A stretch of 64,000 nucleotides of DNA from Rheinheimera lutimaris (GTDB lineage Bacteria > Pseudomonadota > Gammaproteobacteria > Enterobacterales > Alteromonadaceae), in the NCBI RefSeq assembly GCF_013283795.1, contig NZ_JABSOD010000010.1, forward strand, positions 62,001 through 126,000, given 5' to 3'. This document shows, one piece after another, positions 24,360 through 32,805 of this stretch. Position 1 is the stretch's first letter; every line of letters starts with the position of its first letter. A program made the translations under genes and the position numbers. The notes beneath the pieces were generated by a model. The model was not told the origin of the DNA. It saw nothing but the letters and a program-made list of their open reading frames with translations, and did not search any database.

Positions 24360-26207
24360 TTATGGCTCTTGTATCGGCAGCAGGCGATTATTGCGATAGC
24401 TGGCCCAGCTCAGCCGGCGTACTATGCTGCCGTTGCTTTCCAGACGTAACTGGCCAGTGAGCCCCGGGAACACCGTAGCTGGCAGTTGCTGCTGCTGGCG
24501 CAAGCTACCGACTAAATTGTAGGCGTCATAGCCCATGGCAAACAGCCGTTGCAGGGTTTCGTCCTGCTCCGGAAACAGTTGCTGGTAGGTGCTGCGCAGG
24601 GCCACACTGTTTTGCTCACCCAGCATCCACGGCATTTCGGTAAAGGTTAAGCCGTTTAGGTCGCGTAAGTCGGTACTGTCCAGCCCGGTACTGTGGCTGC
24701 GGGAGCTGGCATAAACCGGCAGGCGTGGTGCGGTTTGGCTAACGGAGACATCAATAAAGGGTTTAAATAACCGCGTTTGTACCGGGTCGGCGATCAGATA
24801 AATAGCATCAATATCCAGCCGGCTGTGCGGATCGGCTTCCAGCTTGGGCGTTATCAGGCTGCTGATTTGCTTTACCCGCTCGCGGCTGCGGTCGGTTTCC
24901 AGCACACGGCTGATTAAGCTTTCCAGTTCTTCTTTGCTGTTAAAACGATGCTGTTCCGGCGCGCTGTTGCCAAGCTCCTGCCAATGGGCGGCAAAGCGTT
25001 GCTGCATCCGGACACTGATATTATTGGCTGAACTTATCACTACGGGGCGGCGATAGTTTTTCTGCTGAAACAACGCAGCCATTTGCGCGGCTTCATCTTC
25101 CATACTCAGGGCAAAGTAAAATTGCTCTGGTTTTACGCTGTAATTGCTATCGCGAGTGTTTAAAAATAATGTAGGCCAACGCCACTCTGTCAGGCGGTTG
25201 ACCGCATCGACCTGATCTTTTAGCAGTGGTCCGATAACAAAACTTGCCTGGGCCTGTTCAATTTGGCGTTGTAGTTCATCACCCGGCAACTGGCTGTCAA
25301 TAAATACCAGGCCGGTGGTGGAGCTGTTGCCTGCGGCCGCTAAAATACCGTATTGCACTGCCTGAGCATGCTGGCGAAACTGCCCCTGTAGCGGCAGCAA
25401 TACGGCGATGCGCTGTGGCTGATACGGTGTAAGGCTCAGTAACTGTTGCACCGCCTGCGGCAATTGCTCTGCCCGTGGTAGCATAGGATAACGGCGCTGC
25501 CAATCGGTAAAGGCCTGTTGCAGTGCCTGTGGTTGGCCTATATAGCGCCGGCTTAACGTCGCCAGGTTAAGCCAGCCATTGGTGGTTTGGCCGGCCCCAA
25601 CACGTAAGGTTTCCAGTTGGCCGTCACTTAATGCCGATAAATTTTGCCATAACATATCACTGTGCTGCGGGTAACGCTGCACAGCATCGGCTTGCTGAGC
25701 CAGTTGCAGCAGGCTGCGGCTGGCCGCCAGATAACGCTGTTGTTGGGTCAGGTACTGGCTGCTCAGCCAGAGAAACTCAGTTATGTCGGTCGGGTCTATA
25801 TCAGACAGAGCGGTATTATCCAGCAGTTGCAGCAGGCTGTTTTGCTGCTCAGTAGCCAGATACGCCTGCAGCAGCACTAACTTATTTTGCCGTTGGATCA
25901 GCGGATAAGGGCTTTGCTTCAGGTTTTCGCTTATCGCGAGCGCCAGCAGGTAGTCTTGTTCGACAATGGCCTGGCGTGCCGCTTTCAGTAAATGATAATG
26001 TTGCGGCTCGGCCTGATAATTAGCCGCCAGGCGGAACAACTGGCGGGCCGGTATGGCCTGTGCCGGTTGTTCGGTGCGGTCTGCACCGGCAGGCTGGCCG
26101 CTAAGGGGCGGTTTTACCGGGCCTTGGGCACAGCCGGCAAGCACCGTACACAGGCCGATAAATAACAGAGGCTTTAATTTGCTGGAAGTCACAATGCGCA
26201 GTACCAT
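24360..26207 (-). CDS. lpoA: Penicillin-binding protein activator LpoA
   Basis: A 615-residue outer-membrane lipoprotein (lipobox VLAGC, cysteine near residue 25). The N-terminal part (40-255) is a TPR-like helical solenoid rich in glutamine and leucine. The C-terminal part (about 263-600) is a periplasmic-binding-protein-like fold starting QRIAVLLPLQGQFRQHAQAV. LpoA reaches through the murein to activate PBP1A. It is the first gene of the lpoA-yraN-diaA-dolP operon, divergent from rsmI. Confidence 0.93.
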   Translation of the reverse strand: MVLRIVTSSKLKPLLFIGLCTVLAGCAQGPVKPPLSGQPAGADRTEQPAQAIPARQLFRLAANYQAEPQHYHLLKAARQAIVEQDYLLALAISENLKQSPYPLIQRQNKLVLLQAYLATEQQNSLLQLLDNTALSDIDPTDITEFLWLSSQYLTQQQRYLAASRSLLQLAQQADAVQRYPQHSDMLWQNLSALSDGQLETLRVGAGQTTNGWLNLATLSRRYIGQPQALQQAFTDWQRRYPMLPRAEQLPQAVQQLLSLTPYQPQRIAVLLPLQGQFRQHAQAVQYGILAAAGNSSTTGLVFIDSQLPGDELQRQIEQAQASFVIGPLLKDQVDAVNRLTEWRWPTLFLNTRDSNYSVKPEQFYFALSMEDEAAQMAALFQQKNYRRPVVISSANNISVRMQQRFAAHWQELGNSAPEQHRFNSKEELESLISRVLETDRSRERVKQISSLITPKLEADPHSRLDIDAIYLIADPVQTRLFKPFIDVSVSQTAPRLPVYASSRSHSTGLDSTDLRDLNGLTFTEMPWMLGEQNSVALRSTYQQLFPEQDETLQRLFAMGYDAYNLVGSLRQQQQLPATVFPGLTGQLRLESNGSIVRRLSWASYRNNRLLPIQEP

Positions 26208-26278
26208 AGCGAAACAATGGTCTTATCTTACTGAGACTGCCGGTTAAGCTCAAACAAATAGCGTACATTAATCATCAA

Positions 26279-27130
26279 ATGGCAAAAGAAAACGGTTTTT
26301 TATATGTAGTGGCCACCCCGATTGGTAATTTGGACGATATCAGCCAGCGTGCGATCAGTACCTTGCAGCAGGTCGATTGGATAGCGGCAGAAGACACCCG
26401 CCACACCGGGCGCTTGTTGTCGCATCTGGGCATTAATGCCAAAACGCTGGCGTTGCATGACCATAACGAGAAACAGCGCGCCGCCGGCATTATTCAAAAG
26501 TGTCTGGCCGGTGAGCATGTGGCGCTGGTATCCGATGCCGGTACGCCGCTGATAAGTGACCCTGGCTACAGCTTAGTGCGCCAGTGCCGCGACGCCGGTG
26601 TGCGGGTAATTCCTGTCCCCGGCCCTTGTGCGTTAATTACCGCCTTGTGTGCTGCCGGCTTACCCACTGATAAATTCCATTTTATCGGCTTTTTGCTGCC
26701 AAAAAGCCAGCAGCGGCAAAACCAACTGGCAGACATTCCGGCCGGTGTCGGCACTATTATTTGTTACGACACCGCACGGCGCATCAAAGATACGCTACAG
26801 GATGTCACTGCAGTGTTTGGCCCTGAGCGCGAATTAGTGCTGGCTAAAGAGCTGACCAAAACCTTTGAGCATCTGGAATACGGCACTGCGGCACAGATCA
26901 TCGCCTGGTTAGAGGCTGATCCGCAGCGCTGCCAGGGTGAAATGGTGTTGATGATAGCGCCCACCCCCAAGGCCGAAAGTGAGCTGAGTGACGCTGAACT
27001 CAACACCCTTAAATTGCTGCTAACCGAGCTGCCACTGAAAAAGGCCGCCGCCTTAACCGCACAAATTCATGGCGGCAAAAAAAACGCCCTGTATAAAGTG
27101 GCACTGCAATTATCTGGTGAAACAGAATAA
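26279..27130 (+). CDS. rsmI: 16S rRNA (cytidine1402-2'-O)-methyltransferase RsmI
   Basis: A 283-residue tetrapyrrole-methylase-fold enzyme that uses S-adenosylmethionine to 2'-O-methylate C1402 in the ribosomal P site. The motifs are LYVVATPIGNLDDIS, AEDTRHTGRLL, VSDAGTPLISDPG and VIPVPGPCALI. The last codons overlap the promoter of rnpB (TATAAT at 27137). Divergent from lpoA, with 71 bp between the start codons. Confidence 0.96.
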   Translation: MAKENGFLYVVATPIGNLDDISQRAISTLQQVDWIAAEDTRHTGRLLSHLGINAKTLALHDHNEKQRAAGIIQKCLAGEHVALVSDAGTPLISDPGYSLVRQCRDAGVRVIPVPGPCALITALCAAGLPTDKFHFIGFLLPKSQQRQNQLADIPAGVGTIICYDTARRIKDTLQDVTAVFGPERELVLAKELTKTFEHLEYGTAAQIIAWLEADPQRCQGEMVLMIAPTPKAESELSDAELNTLKLLLTELPLKKAAALTAQIHGGKKNALYKVALQLSGETE

Positions 27131-27136
27131 AACCGG

Positions 27137-27142
27137 TATAAT
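27137..27142 (+). promoter_or_regulatory. -10 element of the rnpB promoter
   Basis: TATAAT at 27137-27142 lies 8 bp before the predicted 5' end of RNase P RNA. The -35 region (TGGTGA, 27115-27120, 16 bp spacing) is a poor match. GC-rich bases (GCGCCC) between -10 and +1 would make a discriminator typical of stable-RNA promoters. Confidence 0.6.
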
Positions 27143-27149
27143 TGCGCCC

Positions 27150-27520
<371 letters not shown>

Positions 27521-27531
27521 AACACCACAAG

Positions 27532-27561
27532 AAACCGCAGCTGTAACAGGCTGCGGTTTTT
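27532..27561 (+). terminator. rnpB terminator
   Basis: AAACCGCAGC (27532-27541) pairs perfectly with GCTGCGGTTT (27550-27559) over an 8-nt loop. A TTTTTGTTTT tract follows. It lies 12 bp after the RNA 3' end. Confidence 0.85.
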
Positions 27562-27661
27562 GTTTTATTACCGTCATATTTGCTGTTTCCGCTGTCGGAA
27601 AAGTTATCAACACTTAGCACTTGATTTGTAAAGCTTGTTGCAAAATTGACTAAAAAACAAC

Positions 27662-27690
27662 TTGTGAGTTTGTAATTATTTGTATATCTT
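27662..27690 (+). promoter_or_regulatory. Possible promoter of the riboswitch transcript
   Basis: TTGTGA (27662-27667) and TATCTT (27685-27690) are spaced 17 bp, with four of six matches each to the sigma-70 boxes. Start would be near 27697, about 36 nt before the aptamer. The surrounding 27562-27730 is AT-rich and otherwise featureless. Confidence 0.35.
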
Positions 27691-27732
27691 GCAGTCGTTC
27701 AGCTTGCGTTAATGCAAAAGCGTTTTCGTCTC

Positions 27733-27840
27733 AAGCTAAGACAATTAAAAGGCAAACTGTACCGAAAGGTCAGGACGCAAAGCCGCTGGTCTAATAACGT
27801 TCGTTACGAATGTTAATGATGGCAGTGGTTGCATTAGCTT
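27733..27840 (+). ncRNA. GEMM-I cyclic-dinucleotide (c-di-GMP-I type) riboswitch aptamer
   Basis: The hallmark core is present: GGCAAAC (27751-27757), GAAA tetraloop closing CTG-U-ACC/GGT-CAG (27757-27774), then GGACGCAAAGCC (27773-27784). The outer stem P1 is AAGCTAA (27733-27739) with TTAGCTT (27834-27840), extended by CAA/TTG. The 3' stem is CCGCTG (27783-27788) with CAGTGG (27823-27828), enclosing a second helix AACGTTCG/CGAATGTT. These compensating pairs and the conserved core fit class I c-di-GMP riboswitches; the related 3',3'-cGAMP subclass cannot be excluded. It precedes the 28014 lipoprotein by 173 nt on the same strand. Confidence 0.92.
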
Positions 27841-28005
27841 AGTCACATCTGTTTGATGTCAATCATAGCGGTACTGTTACCGTTGTCTGATTATGTCTAT
27901 CTATGCCGTCTGTCTTTATTCGTCGCGTGGCGCAGCTGCTGCGACTTCTTCATTTTATTTGCCATTGATGCCAAAGCGCATCGGGTGATGTTTTTATACG
28001 GAGAG
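27841..28005 (+). promoter_or_regulatory. Riboswitch expression platform / leader (uncertain structure)
   Basis: Between the aptamer and the Shine-Dalgarno lie several small hairpins: ACATC/GATGT (27845-27859), CGGTA/TACCG (about 27869-27882) and CGCAG/CTGCG (27931-27943), the last followed by U-rich TTCTTCATTTTATTT. The third hairpin could act as an intrinsic terminator. Whether ligand turns the gene on or off cannot be read from the sequence. Confidence 0.4.
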
Positions 28006-28013
28006 TAATAAAG

Positions 28014-29420
28014 ATGTTGAAAAAGAACTTAGCCCTGAGCGTAGTTTATGCGTTAACCCTGGCTGGCTTAACAGCTTGTGGTGGTGGCTCTGACAGTGGT
28101 ACAGAAGCGCCGGTCGCAGTGTCACCCCCGACACCAACGCCAACACCGGAAGACGTATTGCCTGAGTTTGCCTCGGCAACTTATGTACGTGAGAATATGG
28201 GGCAGCTTACGGAAGTGGTATTGCTTGGCGAAGACTTGTACTACGTTAGCTTTTCTGAAGAAGGCAATCTGCTGGGGCATTTTACCCAAATTAATGAACA
28301 TATTGTGGATGGTAAAATTGTCGAAGCAGCCGGCTTTTACAAAATGTTTGTTGATACAGCGTTAAAAGCCGGACAATTCAGTGCTGAGCTTACGGTAAGC
28401 AATAACATCGTAGACAGTATGACAAGCCTGACGCTGGAAAGTACAAGTGGCCCGGGTAGTGAAATGGTAATAAGCGGTGGGATCTTGAGAACAGTGATCA
28501 ATATCGTTGATATCAGTGCTATGAACGATGACTGGGTAGCGGCGGACTTCAGCGAATTTAATATTGATGCCGGTTTAAACCTGACTGCGGTTGATAAAGA
28601 TAACTGTAAAATCAGCGGCCCCCTGACTTTGCAGGATAACAACGTTTTTGCTGCGTCATTAAGCTATTCTGAGTGTGATGCGGCTGGCCAGTACGAGGGC
28701 GTGTTATGGTCTTACAGCTTTGATGGTGTAACTTATCTGAAGTGGTTTGCTTTAGACAATGAAAACAATACTGTTACCGGTCTGCTTGATGATTTTACCT
28801 CACAACAAGACTCACTGGCACTTACCGGTGAATTGCAACCAGTGTTTTATGCCGGCTCGTTAGGCAGCACTTTAATTAGCAAAGGTAACAAAGTTTACTA
28901 TAACGGTGGTGATGTCGGTGGCCAATATGTGTTTACATATCCGGCGCCCGCCACAGTATCAGTGTTGGAAGCTGAGGGCGAAGGTTTAACCTGGCCGACA
29001 AATACTGCAGTGGGCGCGTCGCTGACCATGCCGGTACCAAAAAGTAAAAACCATAGGCTTAGCGGTGAAATACTGTTATCTAATGATAATGAAGAGTCGT
29101 TCTCTGGGTTGCAAGCGGTGGCGCAGTCGTCTTTGCTTGCAACTGTAACCGGTAGCTGGGACGAAATGATTATTGCTGAAGATGGTACAGTAAGCGGCAA
29201 TATAGCAGGTTGTGTTATCAGCAGTGGTGCGGTAACAAATTATGTGGCATCCATTGCTGATATGCAGCTTACTTTAACCGGTTGTGGTAGCGCCGGTGAT
29301 TTTACTGGTGTAGCAGTTGGTGCTATAGCAAGCAACGGCGAGGCAATTTTCCTGAATTTGTTCAGGGAGTCAGGTGGTTCAGTAGTGAACAATATAAATG
29401 GTTCATTACTGCGTGACTAA
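28014..29420 (+). CDS. Riboswitch-controlled orphan lipoprotein
   Basis: A 468-residue lipoprotein with signal peptide and lipobox LTAC (cysteine near residue 22), then a low-complexity linker rich in Ser, Pro and Thr (about 23-48) of the kind that spaces a domain away from a membrane. The rest is acidic, strand-rich and has few cysteines (in pairs such as NCKISG/SECDAAG and GCVIS/GCGSAG, possible disulfides). No domain is recognised. A good Shine-Dalgarno (GGAGAG) precedes the ATG. It is the only gene after a cyclic-dinucleotide riboswitch and is closed by a strong terminator, so it is a single-gene c-di-GMP-responsive unit. A surface or biofilm role is an inference from that. Confidence 0.8.
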   Translation: MLKKNLALSVVYALTLAGLTACGGGSDSGTEAPVAVSPPTPTPTPEDVLPEFASATYVRENMGQLTEVVLLGEDLYYVSFSEEGNLLGHFTQINEHIVDGKIVEAAGFYKMFVDTALKAGQFSAELTVSNNIVDSMTSLTLESTSGPGSEMVISGGILRTVINIVDISAMNDDWVAADFSEFNIDAGLNLTAVDKDNCKISGPLTLQDNNVFAASLSYSECDAAGQYEGVLWSYSFDGVTYLKWFALDNENNTVTGLLDDFTSQQDSLALTGELQPVFYAGSLGSTLISKGNKVYYNGGDVGGQYVFTYPAPATVSVLEAEGEGLTWPTNTAVGASLTMPVPKSKNHRLSGEILLSNDNEESFSGLQAVAQSSLLATVTGSWDEMIIAEDGTVSGNIAGCVISSGAVTNYVASIADMQLTLTGCGSAGDFTGVAVGAIASNGEAIFLNLFRESGGSVVNNINGSLLRD

Positions 29421-29434
29421 AGGCTGTTTAGTTT

Positions 29435-29470
29435 AAAAAGCCGTGGTAGTTAACTACCACGGCTTTTTTT
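29435..29470. terminator. Bidirectional terminator between the lipoprotein and receptor genes
   Basis: A nearly perfect palindrome, AAAAGCCGTGGTAGT with its complement ACTACCACGGCTTTT around TTAA, spans 29436-29468. T-runs follow on both strands. It serves the plus-strand lipoprotein and the convergent minus-strand TonB receptor. Confidence 0.92.
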
Positions 29471-29523
29471 ATGCAGGAAGATCGCAGCTGTTGCAAGCTG
29501 GAAAATCATCCGGAACTGTAGTG

Positions 29524-32500
29524 CTAGAAATCGAAACCGACAGATAACTGCAGGCGCCGCGGGTTGTAGTATTTACGAGGTTCGCCAAAAGTAGAACTCG
29601 ACAGAATAGGGTCTATCGCATATCCGGTTTGACGATCAAACACGTTGAATAAGTCAGCGCGGAACTTCAGTACGTATTTATCTGCAAAAGTAAAGTTCTG
29701 GTTGTAGCTTAAATCTAACTGCCAATGGCTTGAACTTCGGCGGCTACCAGCGCTTTCTGCGTACTTACTTGTACTGCTTGAGGTTCCATAATAGCTGCCG
29801 TCCCAGATTTCCCATGGTTGGCCCGATTGAAACACAAAATAAGCCCCCAAATTTGCTTCCCAATCAGTTGTATAGTAACCAAATGCTTTAAACAGGTGCG
29901 GCTTATCGCCGGATAATGTGCCGTATCTGTTATCCCATGGCATCAAGCCCGGACCATCACCATAGTTAGATGACCCTATAAAGGTGTTGGTATCACCTGC
30001 ATTGGTAGTGGTGGTATTGTCTTGATCAAAGTTGCCGTAATAATGGCTCCAGACATAAGACGCATTGAAATAAGTGCGGTCACCAAAATATTCAGCTTCC
30101 AAACTTACTTCCCAGTATTTCGTTTGGCCTTGATCTACTTCCGCAACAACATAGGTACCGGCTGATGGACTGCCAATACCGTCATAGCGTTCAGCTAAGT
30201 CAGGGATATAAAGGCCTTTTTCAGCAATATACGCTGGCACTTCACCATTGCCGTAAGTACCACGTAATCTGGCATTGTTTGGCATATCTTCCCAAAAATG
30301 TGAACCATAGCGATAGCGCGTGTGGCCGCGTAGCTGCAACCGTTCTGTAATAGCTCTGGTAGTACCAAGGGTAATTTCATCAATACGGTGTGGCTTCATA
30401 TTATCGGCAAATAATTTACCTGAAGAACCGTTGGCTGCACCAGATTCCAGATAATTACCATTTTCATCAAAATAGACTCTTAATATTTGCTGGGTATTAC
30501 GATCCCAGGATGCTGCGCGTGCCAGTGAACTGGCTTCAGGATTATAGCTGGCATAATTGGCGAATACGGAGTTCTGGCCGTCGTACTTCCAGTCGATACC
30601 TAAGCGCGGCTGAATCATATCCTTCCAGTCAACCGTGTGCATTTTATACTTTTCACCCATGGCAATTTCCCAGCCGGAACCATTGGCGGAGTTAGCGCGT
30701 AAACCCTGACCATATAACGTATCTTTACTGATCAACACACCAATGTTGTAGGTAAAGTCACCGTGCTCGATAGTATCGTTTATTTCTAAGTTCCATGATT
30801 CTGAGAAGGAGTGAATGGCTGAAACGGCACGGCCCGACTCATCAATGAAACTCATTTGTTGCGTGGTAGCAATATAATAAACAGAGGTAGGGTCAAGATC
30901 TGCAACCGCGCTTTCTAACGTCAGGTTTCTACCTCCGTGATAACTGATAGAGCCCCAACCGTTTGAGAGGCGGCTTAGTTCCTCTTCAGCTTCAGAGTAT
31001 TTCAGGCCTATATGAATTGAGTGGACCAGTACATCCCCAATAATTTCATGATCCAGTGCTAACTCAAAGCTGTCGCGGAAGAAATTTTGGTTATTGTATT
31101 GAGAATAGGCGCCAACACCTCCGCCGCCTGTCAAAATGCCGTTTTCAGTGTAGCCATAGCGGTTAATCAACGCCTGAGCACCGGCATTATAGACTGCGGC
31201 ATCAGGCTCGCCGGCAGTCAGCAGATCTGGTACGTTGAAATATCCCATTTGTTCCAGGTTGGAGATATCAAGAGATGCACCGACTTCAGGAATGACGGTG
31301 AGTTCGACATCCGGCTTGCCACTGGTTTTATAGTCAAATTTATTAATATTAAAACTTAATGTGGTGTAGTCCCCTAAAATATAAGAACCGTCAAAGGTGA
31401 AGATTTTCTGTGTAGCTTGCTCACCGGTTGAAACTGAATCAGCTTCGAATTCGCCGATATTGCTGCCGGTCTCAACGCGGTCAGAATCGCGGTAACTCAG
31501 GTTGAGCAATAAATCATCAGTTGGTGCCCAGGTTAACTTACCAAAATATTCATCTCGATCGCTTTTATATGCTTTGGTTGGTCCATAAGCGGTAGTTTTA
31601 TTAGATCCTTTCTCTTCAGGCCCATAATAGGAGCCATAGAAAAACAATTGGTCCTGAATTAATGGCCCGCTAACGGCAGCAGTGATCCAGGTTTTGTCGG
31701 TATCTTGCTCTACGCCTTCATCAGGAGATGCTGCAAAGTTTTTATTTTCAACTTTGTACTCGACACTCCCCTTAAATTCATTGGTACCGGATTTTGATTT
31801 GGTATTGATAGCAAAGCCGCCTGAACGGTTGAAGCCAACTGCTTTAGCCCCCCCCCGTTCCATTGAAACCATCTCTATATCGTGGGTTGATGGTTCTGAG
31901 GCAAGATTACCGAATAATGGCATTGAGACATCCACACCATCGAAGCCATACTTATTGTGCGCCCCTGAGCCGCCTGCTGATGGGCCTAAAGTGCCGTTTT
32001 CAGTGTATTGCACGCCCGGAATAATTTTCAACATATCGCGGAATGACTGACCGATAGGCAAAGCTTCAACAACATCTGAACCTAAAGAGTTGCTCAAAGA
32101 GGAATTGCCTTGCTGGGCGAAAAAAGGGGAGCCAACGATTTGTATCACTTCGACGCCGGAAGTTGACGCTTCAAAGGCAACATTTACGGTAGATGTTTGG
32201 TCAAGCAGTACATCTACTTCCATAGTTTTTACACTGCCATTCGCCGCCGTAATGGTTAGGGTGTAACGCCCCGGTACCAGCATGGGTAAATTGAAGCTAC
32301 CATCTTCACGGGTTTGCACTGTGCGTGCTTTCGGCATCACCGGGCTGGATGCTACAACGGTAATTCCTGATGCAGCACTTGTTTGTTCAGTAATAACCTT
32401 ACCTCTGATACCGCCTGCTTGCTGAGCCAGAGCCGGAGCGCAAGCCAGCATGCCGGCAAGTACAAAAGCAGATACTGTTCTCTGGGGGCTAAAAGCGCGC

Positions 32501-32553
32501 TGCGTTGCGCAGGCTAAGCGGCTTTTTGCCAAGGTATGCTGTTGTGATTTCAT
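29524..32553 (-). CDS. Oar-like TonB-dependent outer-membrane receptor with carboxypeptidase-regulatory-like domain
   Basis: A 1009-residue receptor. It has an unusually long N-region before the signal core (cleavage near LAQQAGG, residue 44). A carboxypeptidase-regulatory-like beta domain follows (about 48-130, GGIRGKV ... VPGRYTLTI), then a plug (about 145-290, SFRDMLKIIPGVQY, GFDGVDVSMPLFGN), then a 22-strand barrel ending in the aromatic terminus SVGFDF. Such receptors import large nutrients using TonB energy. It is divergent from a murein-peptide hydrolase and epimerase, so muropeptides or peptides are the best guess. ATG 32553 (AGGAG 8 nt upstream) is preferred over the GTG one codon earlier. 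Confidence 0.9.
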   Translation of the reverse strand: MKSQQHTLAKSRLACATQRAFSPQRTVSAFVLAGMLACAPALAQQAGGIRGKVITEQTSAASGITVVASSPVMPKARTVQTREDGSFNLPMLVPGRYTLTITAANGSVKTMEVDVLLDQTSTVNVAFEASTSGVEVIQIVGSPFFAQQGNSSLSNSLGSDVVEALPIGQSFRDMLKIIPGVQYTENGTLGPSAGGSGAHNKYGFDGVDVSMPLFGNLASEPSTHDIEMVSMERGGAKAVGFNRSGGFAINTKSKSGTNEFKGSVEYKVENKNFAASPDEGVEQDTDKTWITAAVSGPLIQDQLFFYGSYYGPEEKGSNKTTAYGPTKAYKSDRDEYFGKLTWAPTDDLLLNLSYRDSDRVETGSNIGEFEADSVSTGEQATQKIFTFDGSYILGDYTTLSFNINKFDYKTSGKPDVELTVIPEVGASLDISNLEQMGYFNVPDLLTAGEPDAAVYNAGAQALINRYGYTENGILTGGGGVGAYSQYNNQNFFRDSFELALDHEIIGDVLVHSIHIGLKYSEAEEELSRLSNGWGSISYHGGRNLTLESAVADLDPTSVYYIATTQQMSFIDESGRAVSAIHSFSESWNLEINDTIEHGDFTYNIGVLISKDTLYGQGLRANSANGSGWEIAMGEKYKMHTVDWKDMIQPRLGIDWKYDGQNSVFANYASYNPEASSLARAASWDRNTQQILRVYFDENGNYLESGAANGSSGKLFADNMKPHRIDEITLGTTRAITERLQLRGHTRYRYGSHFWEDMPNNARLRGTYGNGEVPAYIAEKGLYIPDLAERYDGIGSPSAGTYVVAEVDQGQTKYWEVSLEAEYFGDRTYFNASYVWSHYYGNFDQDNTTTTNAGDTNTFIGSSNYGDGPGLMPWDNRYGTLSGDKPHLFKAFGYYTTDWEANLGAYFVFQSGQPWEIWDGSYYGTSSSTSKYAESAGSRRSSSHWQLDLSYNQNFTFADKYVLKFRADLFNVFDRQTGYAIDPILSSSTFGEPRKYYNPRRLQLSVGFDF

Positions 32554-32670
32554 CACTATCTCTCCTGGAGTTGCGTTATTCTGTTTTTTTGGCTATCCGT
32601 TACCCGGGTCTGATTGCCCGTTTTTTCTGAAAATGCAAAACGTTTAATTTCTGCACAAAATTAACATAGC

Positions 32671-32737
32671 AATATTTAATTCCTTTTGAAAATAATTTAT
32701 GCTTAATTTTGAAAATAATTGGAATATTTCATTCCAA
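32671..32737. promoter_or_regulatory. Ordered repeat array in the divergent receptor/hydrolase promoter
   Basis: The spacer holds, in order, AATATTTAATTCC (32671-32683), TTTTGAAAATAATT (32684-32697), a 9-bp gap, TTTTGAAAATAATT again (32707-32720), and GGAATATTTCATTCC (32721-32735). The 52-bp offset of the AATATTTMATTCC copies is close to five helical turns. The last element is also an inverted repeat, TTGGAAT-N5-ATTCCAA (32719-32737). This fits binding by a dimeric or tetrameric regulator, plausibly the RpiR-type protein encoded at 35334. Confidence 0.55.
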
Positions 32738-32805
32738 GGCGCTATGTTGGCTTACAGAGCGTTGGCGTTAACGTCTTAAAAGCAAGAGCTTAGGAAGGGA
32801 CAGGC

